Positions 13,595-20,308 of a stretch of 20,308 nt of DNA are shown here, in pieces. A program made the position numbers and the translations under genes. Within the stretch, counting starts at the first letter, position 1. Each line of letters starts with the position of its first letter. The notes under the pieces were generated by a model. The model worked only from the letters and a program-made list of their open reading frames with translations, did no database searches and had not been told where the DNA came from. Location: positions 1-20,308 of IMG/VR virus record IMGVR_UViG_3300010885_072326; one strand, 5' to 3'. This DNA comes from a virus.

Positions 13595-15790
13595 ATGGAA
13601 ACAAAAAAGTTGTATAAAATGGCACAAATAGCTGAAGAAGAAGCTAAGAAAATCGCTGATCATAAAGTAGTTGGAAAGATTTCAAATAAAACATTGAAGG
13701 AATATATTGAAATGAATGAAAGTTCCGCTGAAAAAATGAAGAGTGATTTAGTTATAATTAGAAAAGAATTCCTTAATGGCAAACTAGATAACGAGATTTA
13801 TAGAAGAACTTGGATTAAGCCAATGATCGATTATATAAAAAAGTCGGGAACAGGAATAATAAATTTTGAGACAAATGACAAAACAGCTGAGGAATTGTTT
13901 GGGTCAGATTACAGAGCGGTTAAAAAAATTAAGAACGATTACTCTTCAAATCATTTATATAATGTAGAAATAGAGTCCTGTGGATATTATGCTATTATAT
14001 ATGAGAATGGGTATAACGAGTATTTCTTTGATAAGGAAGTACCACAAAGCTTTGCTGAATTTGAGAAGAGTTTTAATAGAAGAATAAATATTTTGGAACT
14101 AGATGACGATGCCAGTAAAAAGCTTTTATCAGGAGCGCCACCCTTTGGTAAGAAAGGAAACAAACAATTGAAAGAAAGTTTTTTAACACTAATTGAAGCA
14201 GCAACAGAAGAAGAAAAGAAGAAGCAAGAGAAATATAGAAAGAAGAGCGATGTTTATAAAGAAAGACAAGTAAATATAGAAAACAAAGCAACAACACAAA
14301 TTGTTCCAAAGGATGTTCATAACTCAAAAAATGCCTATCAGAATGATATTGCTTTAAGTGTTGGTAGAATTGTTAAGTCAATGGTTAATGGAAAGAATGG
14401 AGAATACAACAGGGAGGCTATTCTTTTAAAACAAAATGTAGTAAGTGAATTCAAGAAGAAGCATCTATCAGAAATTAATGAAGAGTCATTGAAGTTCACA
14501 AAAGATGATGCTAGATATAAATTTGGTATCGACTTCATTAATAAGATATTTGGCGATAAAGAAAGAAAGACAGCTCTCGAATTAGTAAGAGCTTGTAATG
14601 CTTCTTTAAGTAAGGGTAGTGAAGGTAGTGAAGGTTATCTAATCAATGCTGGTGAACATAGCTGGAACCATACACAAAGAATAAGCGAAGGTGGAAACCA
14701 TAGAACTATTAGCTTAATGTATATTGGAACACCAATAGAAGCAGCAGTTAATAAAGCAAAAACTGATGGTTCTGATATAGCATCTAAAATAGAGGATATT
14801 TCAAATGCTGGACACTTCCGCAACAGTATAGGATTTGTTCGTTATAGTATTGTAAGTGATAGATGGATACATATTGACGCTATTCAGACAGATTTTTTCA
14901 ATAAGGTAACAGGAAGTATTAGAGGAGCTTCTGTTTCGAAAGAAGACCAGAAACTTGTATCATTTATAGTAGGCAAACAAGACACTGTATTTAAAACTCT
15001 TATTAGTAAAATGAAGGCAGACAATCCAAAAGTATCTATTTACACAATGAATAATGCTGAAATGGTTAAGAAAGTAGAACATATGCAAAGTGATGAGAAG
15101 GTAGGTAGTTTGTACACTTCTTATCCAACTAAACTAGGGTTTGTTAATAAGCCAGTTAGTTATTTAACAAGCTCACTAAATACAAGAAAGAGAAATGACA
15201 CTAAAGGTTCTCCAAGTGAATTTCAATTCGATCAGAATGAAAAGACTTTTTTACATGATATTGGAGCAAATAAAGAGCAAGAAGTTATCCCAATGGCTTG
15301 GCTCGATAAACTTCATATTCTTTTAAAGAGTGATGAGTTTTGGAAAGGCGAGCTACAAGGTGGACATCATGTAGGTTATAAGAAAGAGAGCCAAAAAGAT
15401 GCTGTTGAAATAATTGGACATAAAATCGCAGAAGAAATGGATAGTACTTTCAGAGATAGTGGCGAAGAACTTTTTAGATATTCACTGACATTTGTTCATC
15501 AGATATTTAATACTATCAAATCAACTGTTGAAAATAGAATTAATATGTTAGCAAGAGAAGGTCAAGATTGGAATGGCGATCCAGAATTTAGAAAGAAATA
15601 TGATGGTAGAATAATTTCATTCATTGGTTCATTTAGAGAAATGATAATTTGGAAAGTAGAACAAAAATTTAATGAATTAAACCGTGAAATAGAAAAGAGC
15701 AATAAAGGTGCTGGTAATACTAGCATATGGTGGGCAAATAAATCAATGCTTCATGAAGGGTTTCAATTGAAGGTAACAGATTTACTTTAA
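13595..15790 (+). CDS. Large probable virion protein of unknown function
   Basis: 731 residues, Lys- and Glu-rich, without membrane segments. Regions seen: a charged coiled-coil-prone stretch (about 205-235, EAATEEEKKKQEKYRKKSD), a central folded part with GEHSWNHTQRISEGGNHRTI (about 352-372), and HFRNSIGFVRYSIVSDRWIH followed by IDAIQTDFFNK (about 408-437). The last resembles the 'VRFxDR...IEEIQSDW' segment found in large polyvalent proteins of phages and mobile elements, which are thought to be packaged or injected; this is a weak, recalled similarity. The C-terminus is helical. Length and place (between guaC and the portal cluster) suit an internal or tail-associated structural protein. 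ATG 13595 has only a weak AGAAG upstream. Its 3' end overlaps the convergent zincin gene by nine bases. Confidence 0.75.
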   Translation: METKKLYKMAQIAEEEAKKIADHKVVGKISNKTLKEYIEMNESSAEKMKSDLVIIRKEFLNGKLDNEIYRRTWIKPMIDYIKKSGTGIINFETNDKTAEELFGSDYRAVKKIKNDYSSNHLYNVEIESCGYYAIIYENGYNEYFFDKEVPQSFAEFEKSFNRRINILELDDDASKKLLSGAPPFGKKGNKQLKESFLTLIEAATEEEKKKQEKYRKKSDVYKERQVNIENKATTQIVPKDVHNSKNAYQNDIALSVGRIVKSMVNGKNGEYNREAILLKQNVVSEFKKKHLSEINEESLKFTKDDARYKFGIDFINKIFGDKERKTALELVRACNASLSKGSEGSEGYLINAGEHSWNHTQRISEGGNHRTISLMYIGTPIEAAVNKAKTDGSDIASKIEDISNAGHFRNSIGFVRYSIVSDRWIHIDAIQTDFFNKVTGSIRGASVSKEDQKLVSFIVGKQDTVFKTLISKMKADNPKVSIYTMNNAEMVKKVEHMQSDEKVGSLYTSYPTKLGFVNKPVSYLTSSLNTRKRNDTKGSPSEFQFDQNEKTFLHDIGANKEQEVIPMAWLDKLHILLKSDEFWKGELQGGHHVGYKKESQKDAVEIIGHKIAEEMDSTFRDSGEELFRYSLTFVHQIFNTIKSTVENRINMLAREGQDWNGDPEFRKKYDGRIISFIGSFREMIIWKVEQKFNELNREIEKSNKGAGNTSIWWANKSMLHEGFQLKVTDLL

Positions 15791-16585
15791 ATCTTGATAA
15801 GCTTGGTAAACTTTTCGAAGAAATCTCTTATAGGTCTTTCCGTCACCAATTGCTTTCTTCATCTTGTTTCTCATAATTAATTCATCGGGATCTTCATCGT
15901 TTACTATGGCATTTGGCAACTTTCTATCCATCAGAGCTTTATAATCCCGAACCACTTTTCCTTTACCAAGGCCTTCAATATTTAATACATCAGCTAAGTA
16001 GTCATTGATGGATTTTCCGGATTGTTTAACTGCTTTAGCGATTTGAACTGCAAATGCACCTACTTCTTGTGTGTCACTTAAATAGTTCTGGTCGTTGTAT
16101 AAAGTAATCAAACCTTTTAGTCTTTCTACTGAAACGCCATCAAGGCCTTTTGTACTTATTTGATTAAGACCTTTTGTGTTAAAATCAAAATCATTGCCCT
16201 TTTCTTTTCTTGATTTTTGTTGTAGTAGGTGTGTATATTCGTGAGTCAAAGCTTGAATCAATCTATTGACAGTGGTTTCAAGCTCTTCTTTGTTTACTTC
16301 GGATAAAGCATCTCTTATGTCATCAAACATCTTCTTAGATATTGCAATTTTCTTTGTGGTTTCATTGTAGGTAGCATTTCTTCCAATTAGTTCTTTAATA
16401 ACAAAGTTGTTGCCGTCTTTGTTTAATTTCATGTGAATCTTAGTGACTTTTGAACTTGCCACTCCAGTTCTATCTCTCTCTGACATTTTCTTTAATGATT
16501 CAAGTTCTTTCATCAAATCTTCTTTTATCCAGTCAAAATCTGGCATGTCTTTTGCAATGCTTTCTAAGAATAGTTTTAGTTTCAT
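15782..16585 (-). CDS. Zincin metalloprotease-like protein (HEYTH)
   Basis: 267 residues. The zinc motif HEYTH is at 115-119 in LIQALTHEYTHLLQQKS, and a likely third ligand E174 lies in DTQEVGAFAVQIA, the gluzincin-type arrangement (HExxH plus a downstream Glu helix). It is therefore probably an active zinc peptidase; target unknown. The N-terminus MKLKLFLESIAKDM resembles the start of the other possible capsid-targeted proteins here, with FLE (6-8) instead of the usual [L/I]-x-E. The C-terminal 50 residues are basic. ATG 16585 has only GGAAAAG upstream, at long spacing; a 12-base inverted repeat (16588-16624) begins two bases before it. Its stop overlaps the 731-residue gene by nine bases, with no terminator between. 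Candidate roles are processing of virion proteins or attack on a host protein. Confidence 0.8.
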   Translation of the reverse strand: MKLKLFLESIAKDMPDFDWIKEDLMKELESLKKMSERDRTGVASSKVTKIHMKLNKDGNNFVIKELIGRNATYNETTKKIAISKKMFDDIRDALSEVNKEELETTVNRLIQALTHEYTHLLQQKSRKEKGNDFDFNTKGLNQISTKGLDGVSVERLKGLITLYNDQNYLSDTQEVGAFAVQIAKAVKQSGKSINDYLADVLNIEGLGKGKVVRDYKALMDRKLPNAIVNDEDPDELIMRNKMKKAIGDGKTYKRFLRKVYQAYQDLK

Positions 16586-16587
16586 AC

Positions 16588-16624
16588 AGTTATCTTTTCC
16601 GTAAATAGGTATGAAAAGATAACT
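16588..16624. repeat. 12-base inverted repeat between zincin and homing endonuclease genes
   Basis: AGTTATCTTTTC (16588-16599) and GAAAAGATAACT (16613-16624), loop of 13. It fills the 60-base divergent gap with the start of both genes close by. No T tract follows, so it is not a standard terminator; operator, RNA hairpin or an insertion scar of the homing element are possible. Confidence 0.75.
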
Positions 16625-16628
16625 CTAT

Positions 16629-16644
16629 AAGGATATCCTTAACA
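16629..16644 (+). promoter_or_regulatory. Ribosome site buried in a palindrome before homing endonuclease
   Basis: AAGGATATCCTT (16629-16640) is a perfect palindrome containing the Shine-Dalgarno AAGGA, followed by AACA and ATG 16645. Self-pairing would mask the site, as hairpins do for I-TevI and other T4 homing endonucleases on early transcripts. It matches the large terminase leader closely. Confidence 0.6.
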
Positions 16645-17274
16645 ATGATAGGAATTTATAAAATAACAAACAAAATAAATGGAAAAGTTTACATCGGACA
16701 ATCTTGGGACATAGAAAAAAGATGGGCTAATGAAAAAAGTGGCAGAACAAACAACCATCTACTTAAGTCATTTAAAAAGTATGGCTTCGAAAATTTCCAT
16801 TTTGAAGTTCTGGAGAATTTGTGTGAAAACACCCCACAAGAATATTTGGATATAAAAGAAGATTTTTATATATTAAAAACAAATTCTCTAGACCCTAATT
16901 TTGGATATAATAAAAAAAGAGGTGGGCACACAGGAAAGCATACTCAAGAAACTAAAATCAAACTAATGGAACTTAATCTTGGAGAAAACAACCCTAATTT
17001 TGGAAAAAAGGCATCTGAAGAGACAAGAAAAAAAATGTCTGAAATTAGAGTTGGGGACAAAAATTTCTTTTTTAACAAAAAACATAATGAAGAAACAAAA
17101 AGAAAGATATCAGAAGCACAAAGTAAAAAAGTAATATGTGTAGAAACTGAAATAATTTATAAAAGCTTAAGAGAAGCAAGTAAAAGCTTTGGTCTAACAC
17201 CTAGGTCAATTGCACAAGCAATTGAAAACAACTGGAAGTCCGCCGGTCTTCACTGGAAGTATTATGTTATATAA
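16645..17274 (+). CDS. GIY-YIG homing endonuclease (free-standing, NUMOD-type)
   Basis: 209 residues. GIY-YIG nuclease domain at 1-95: G3-I4-Y5, V15-Y16-I17-G18, catalytic-type R26 (DIEKRW) and E72 (KEDFYIL). Then NUMOD3 DNA-binding repeats, NPNFGKKASEETRKKMSE (about 114-131) and FFFNKKHNEETKRKISEAQ (about 139-157), and a C-terminal NUMOD1-like helix-turn-helix, SLREASKSFGLTPRSIAQA (about 174-192) ending in SAGLHWKYY. This is the complete I-TevI/Seg-type plan. Such enzymes cut a relative's genome near their own insertion point and copy themselves in; the target is probably in or beside the portal gene. It is inserted between the divergent zincin gene and the portal, and its stop lies 17 bases before the preferred portal start. 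All key residues are intact. Confidence 0.93.
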   Translation: MIGIYKITNKINGKVYIGQSWDIEKRWANEKSGRTNNHLLKSFKKYGFENFHFEVLENLCENTPQEYLDIKEDFYILKTNSLDPNFGYNKKRGGHTGKHTQETKIKLMELNLGENNPNFGKKASEETRKKMSEIRVGDKNFFFNKKHNEETKRKISEAQSKKVICVETEIIYKSLREASKSFGLTPRSIAQAIENNWKSAGLHWKYYVI

Positions 17275-17290
17275 TGGAAAATTTATTAAG

Positions 17291-19255
17291 ATGGACCCTT
17301 TGTCCGCTGCAAAAACTCAGACGCAAATAAACCAAAGTAACTTTGTTACTCAAGATTTAAAATCAGAAATATCAAAACCGAAACAGGTAATAAACGGAGA
17401 TTACGACCAAGGTATAGGCCTTGAATATGGAAACACATCATTTACTGGCGCTGGAACTTCTTCACAGCCATATGATAAGAAAACAACTTATAGTGTTTAT
17501 AGTGAAATGGCACAGATGGAGTTCATCAATAAAGGTCTTACAATAATTGCCTCAAACGCTTCTAAAAAGAATGTTCAAGAAAACGTATTCAAACTCTATA
17601 GTGAGAATGAGGATATAAAAGAAAAACTTAATGACTTATTCTTTAATCGTCTTGATATGAATAACGATTTGTATAACATTTTCTTTGAAACCGTTAAGAT
17701 GGGCGACAATTATTACGAAGTAATACCTGATGATTATGAAAATCCAAAGAAGATTATTTATATTCGTTATCTCGATCCAAGAAAGGTTATCAGAATAGAA
17801 ATAAACGGAAGATTATCACACTTTGAATACACAATAGAAAACGATAAAGACGCCAAGATGGTATCTAATGACACCTCTGTTAAAGAGCTTACTTATAAAC
17901 TCCAGCCATGGCAAATTATTCACTTTAGAATTCCTGATAAAGAAAGCGAACCCTATGGCGGTAGCTTATTGAAGCCAGGAGTTTCTACATTTAGAAAGCT
18001 TTCATTATTGGAAGACATTGTTCTTGTTTATACATTGAGCAGAGCACCAGAAAGAAGAGTATTCTATATTGATGTTGGTAATATGAACGTTACTGATGCC
18101 AAGAGATATATGCAGAGAATTAAGGATGAATATCGTTCCAAGCCACTTCTTGATGAAACTGGTGAGTACAACAAAAGAGCTAATCTTCTTTCTATTACCT
18201 CTGACATTTTCGTTCCAACAAGGGCAGAGGGTAACAATGCTACGAAAATTGATACTCTACAAGCTGGTCAAGGATTGGCTGGTGTTGAAGAATTCCTAAA
18301 GTATTTCAAAGAAAAGATTCTAAAAATAATGAACATTCCTCTTTCATATATGGATGCGAGTTCTGACCATAGTAGAGGAAGTGCTGCTTCAAGTGATGCT
18401 GATTTCGGTTTATTTATTGAAAGAGTTCAAGCTCATATTGTAGTTGGATTAAATAAGATTGCCACTCTTGAATTGCTTTTTAATGGATTCAAAAAAGAAC
18501 AACTAACAAACTTCAATATTAAGATGACCAATCCAAGTAACATTGGAGAAATTAGCAATATAGAAATAATGAATCAAAGATTTGGATTGCTACAAACAAT
18601 TCAAGGTCTTCAGCTGTTCAGTAACAAATGGATGTTGAAGAATGTCATGAAGATGACAGATAAAGAAATTGCTGATGAAATCCTTAATAAGACACTAGAA
18701 TTACAAGCATCTGCAGGTAGTCAACCAACTGATGGTGGCATGGGAATGGGTGGTGGAATGGGCGGAATGGATATGGGCATGAGTGGGATGCCCCCAGAAC
18801 AAGGTATGCCAGCAGATATGGGCGGAATACCACCAGAACAAGGCGCATTACCACCGGAAGGCGCTGCGCCTCCACCAGTGAACGCTGATACATTTGTTGA
18901 TATGTTCGGAAGAGATTTCCTAATAGAAAACAAGGATGACTTTTTTAAGCTAGTTAAAATAGCTGAAGAATATAAGAAAAATCTTGACGTATATAAAAAC
19001 ATGCCCAAAACAGTAATTCCTTTAATAGAAGCTGCAAGTTCATTTATTCGTGGTGAAACCATGAACAAGAAAGAACTTATAAATGAAACTAGTAGAAACA
19101 TAACCAAACAGTTCATTCTAAATGAGATTGGTGGATTTAGGTTTAATGAAGAAGGTATTATATTTGAATTCTTTGACCACGAATCTGAGAACGATGAATT
19201 ATTAGAATCATCAGTTATACCATATGCCGAAAGTGAAGAAAGTATAAATGGCTAA
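17291..19255 (+). CDS. 20: Portal protein (T4 gp20-like)
   Basis: 654 residues from ATG 17291; ATG 17264, overlapping the endonuclease stop, would add nine (MLYNGKFIK), and neither has a clear ribosome site. It forms the dodecameric ring at the capsid vertex, nucleates head assembly and is the channel for DNA packaged by the terminase. T4-type signatures: VYTLSRAPERRVFYIDVGNM, DAKRYMQRIKDEYRSK, KIDTLQAGQGLAGVEEFLKY and ILKIMNIPLSYMDAS (clip and wing/stem region). Unlike T4 gp20 (524 residues) it has a long tail: a Gly/Met/Pro-rich low-complexity linker encoded by about 18737-18880, with three PPE(Q)G repeats, then a helical C-terminal domain of about 125 residues (DMFGRDFLIENKDDFFKLVK onward). 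The stop overlaps the next gene by eight bases. Confidence 0.94.
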   Translation: MDPLSAAKTQTQINQSNFVTQDLKSEISKPKQVINGDYDQGIGLEYGNTSFTGAGTSSQPYDKKTTYSVYSEMAQMEFINKGLTIIASNASKKNVQENVFKLYSENEDIKEKLNDLFFNRLDMNNDLYNIFFETVKMGDNYYEVIPDDYENPKKIIYIRYLDPRKVIRIEINGRLSHFEYTIENDKDAKMVSNDTSVKELTYKLQPWQIIHFRIPDKESEPYGGSLLKPGVSTFRKLSLLEDIVLVYTLSRAPERRVFYIDVGNMNVTDAKRYMQRIKDEYRSKPLLDETGEYNKRANLLSITSDIFVPTRAEGNNATKIDTLQAGQGLAGVEEFLKYFKEKILKIMNIPLSYMDASSDHSRGSAASSDADFGLFIERVQAHIVVGLNKIATLELLFNGFKKEQLTNFNIKMTNPSNIGEISNIEIMNQRFGLLQTIQGLQLFSNKWMLKNVMKMTDKEIADEILNKTLELQASAGSQPTDGGMGMGGGMGGMDMGMSGMPPEQGMPADMGGIPPEQGALPPEGAAPPPVNADTFVDMFGRDFLIENKDDFFKLVKIAEEYKKNLDVYKNMPKTVIPLIEAASSFIRGETMNKKELINETSRNITKQFILNEIGGFRFNEEGIIFEFFDHESENDELLESSVIPYAESEESING

Positions 19256-19694
19256 GGTTAATATTTCTCTTCTTCTAGAAGAGTTAAAAGATTTCTATTT
19301 TAAAGAGGGGCAGACATTTGAGGTTCTTAGGGCCATATACCCACACGAGCCAAAAATTAATGTAGTTAAGTACAAGAAGAAGTATTTTACAAAACCACTT
19401 GGAGTAGACAAGAAATTTAAGAAGAACCTTATAAAAGAAGGTGATGATTTAGCTGATTTTTTCAAAGAAAAAACGAAGGGCGATTTCATAAGAGTGTTAT
19501 CTATATTAGATAACGGAAAAAAAGCGGTATGCGAGAACCTTTCCATGCACAAAGAAATAAAAGAAGAATTCTACAAAGATAATTTTGTATTAGAAAGTGT
19601 TTATTTAAGAGATGGTAGTTTGAAACTCTGTAAGCGTAGTGTTTCAAAATATCTAGTTGAAAAGATAAAAGAAGAACCCAAGGAGAAAATATAA
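19248..19694 (+). CDS. Hypothetical protein downstream of portal, capsid-targeting-like N-terminus
   Basis: 148 residues, Lys/Glu-rich, no family recognised. It starts at ATG 19248 inside the portal reading frame (eight-base overlap), so it is coupled to portal translation. N-terminus MAKVNISLLLEELKDFYF includes LLE (9-11), matching the prohead-protease pattern. In T4 the genes after 20 encode prohead core proteins (67, 68), protease (21) and scaffold (22); this one is in the right place for a core protein, but shows no sequence likeness I can see. Its TAA overlaps the next ATG (TAATG), continuing the operon. Confidence 0.75.
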   Translation: MAKVNISLLLEELKDFYFKEGQTFEVLRAIYPHEPKINVVKYKKKYFTKPLGVDKKFKKNLIKEGDDLADFFKEKTKGDFIRVLSILDNGKKAVCENLSMHKEIKEEFYKDNFVLESVYLRDGSLKLCKRSVSKYLVEKIKEEPKEKI

Positions 19695-20308
19695 TGAAGC
19701 TATCACTAGCACAATTTGAAAACATTAACCTACTTAGCAATCGTAATGTTGAGAATATTTTAAGAAAAGTAATTAACGAAAGTTCGAACGCTGCCCTCGT
19801 CAATGTATTTGACGATTCAGTAGTTCTTTATGACCACACTGATGGTAAGTTCCGCACTGCTGACTATAATTTAGATAAGGATAATTTGAGAGTTACGCTA
19901 GAAAATTTCGAAGAGATCCAGCTTGTCCAGTATGAAGAAAGCACAACTGAAATGATTGAGAGTTTCTTTGAAGATGAAGCTTCTGTCGAACAAATTTCAG
20001 AAAGCTATCGCAAGGAAATTATCGGTAGAGATTCTTATGTAAAGGATTTGGTAAACGAATCTCTTTCAAGCAAGAACTTCTTCGGTACTCCTGACTTCTC
20101 ACAGATTGAAGAAGCAAAGGCAAGAATTAAGATTTCTTCTAAGGAAATGAAGTTCTTCGAAGCTTATCAAGAAAGAATCAAGGAAGTTCCAATGACCAAG
20201 ATTGTTTCGTTTGACTGGGTAAATCCAGTTGCCGTTTCACTTGATGAAATGGAACAAGAAAGAGTTGTTGCTTCTGTTAATGTTGCCGAAGCTCACGATT
20301 TTTGGAGA
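19694..20308 (+). CDS. Incomplete gene, probable abundant head protein (3' end outside window)
   Basis: An uninterrupted frame of 205 codons to the window end. ATG 19694 overlaps the previous TAA and has AGGAG (19681-19685) with eight-base spacing, the best ribosome site of the portal operon. The protein is acidic and helical, e.g. NFEEIQLVQYEESTTEMIES and KISSKEMKFFEAYQERIKEV. Its codons prefer TTC, AAC, GAC, ATC and AAG, more so than neighbouring genes, a usual sign of very high expression. Place after the portal and acidic helical make-up suggest a scaffold or prohead core component (T4 gp22-like role) or a protease-scaffold fusion, but no catalytic motif is visible in the part present. 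Function not recognised. Confidence 0.75.
   Translation, partial: MKLSLAQFENINLLSNRNVENILRKVINESSNAALVNVFDDSVVLYDHTDGKFRTADYNLDKDNLRVTLENFEEIQLVQYEESTTEMIESFFEDEASVEQISESYRKEIIGRDSYVKDLVNESLSSKNFFGTPDFSQIEEAKARIKISSKEMKFFEAYQERIKEVPMTKIVSFDWVNPVAVSLDEMEQERVVASVNVAEAHDFWR

Noticed and set aside
1-20308. tRNA genes, CRISPR arrays, insertion sequences, integrase or attachment sites
   Set aside because: I looked for cloverleaf-like and regularly repeated sequences and for transposase or integrase motifs and saw none; short tRNA-like structures cannot be excluded without a covariance search.

Overview
The window is a piece of the genome of a tailed double-stranded DNA phage (Caudoviricetes), A+T-rich (about one third G+C by eye), with T4-like packaging and head genes. 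The markers are a gp55-like late sigma factor, a candidate gp16-like small terminase, a gp17-like large terminase, a gp20-like portal and a GIY-YIG homing endonuclease. Very dense coding, many tiny orphan genes, several metabolic or effector genes and genes on both strands point to a large, possibly jumbo, T4-superfamily phage of a bacterium. The host cannot be named from this sequence.

Layout. 1-1596 (+): late sigma factor, candidate small terminase and an orphan, closed by a bidirectional hairpin. 1623-5464 (-): DHH phosphoesterase, a holin-like three-helix membrane protein and a membrane-anchored protein with a large extracytoplasmic domain. 5549-8048 (+): large terminase and an orphan. 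8049-8552: the only long non-coding stretch, with three perfect TTATCCACA (DnaA box) sequences and one near match, lying at a change from C-rich to G-rich top strand. 8553-9108: three tiny genes joined by ATGA overlaps. 9283-9615: an EmrE/EamA-like four-helix protein. 9620-11968: a sigma70-type promoter and a run of small genes, including a 43-residue membrane peptide coupled to a bacteriohemerythrin. 12009-13130 (-): GMP reductase. 13169-15790 (+): an orphan and a 731-residue probable virion protein. 15782-16585 (-): an HEYTH zincin. 16645-17274 (+): the homing endonuclease. 17291-20308 (+): portal, an orphan and an incomplete, probably highly expressed gene.

How it fits together. The T4 order terminase-tail-portal is opened up: about 10 kb of accessory genes lie between large terminase and portal. 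gp55-like sigma would direct late transcription, terminase and portal form the packaging motor, and the accessory genes could adjust purine pools (GMP reductase), oxygen or redox state (hemerythrin), membrane state (EmrE-like and holin-like proteins) and host nucleotides or proteins (DHH enzyme, zincin).

The strongest leads are the DnaA-box cluster at a skew change, and a shared short N-terminus ending in a T4-type prohead-protease site ([L/I]-x-E or close) on five otherwise unrelated proteins, including the DHH enzyme and the zincin. This could be a capsid-targeting tag for enzymes packaged in the head and delivered into the host.
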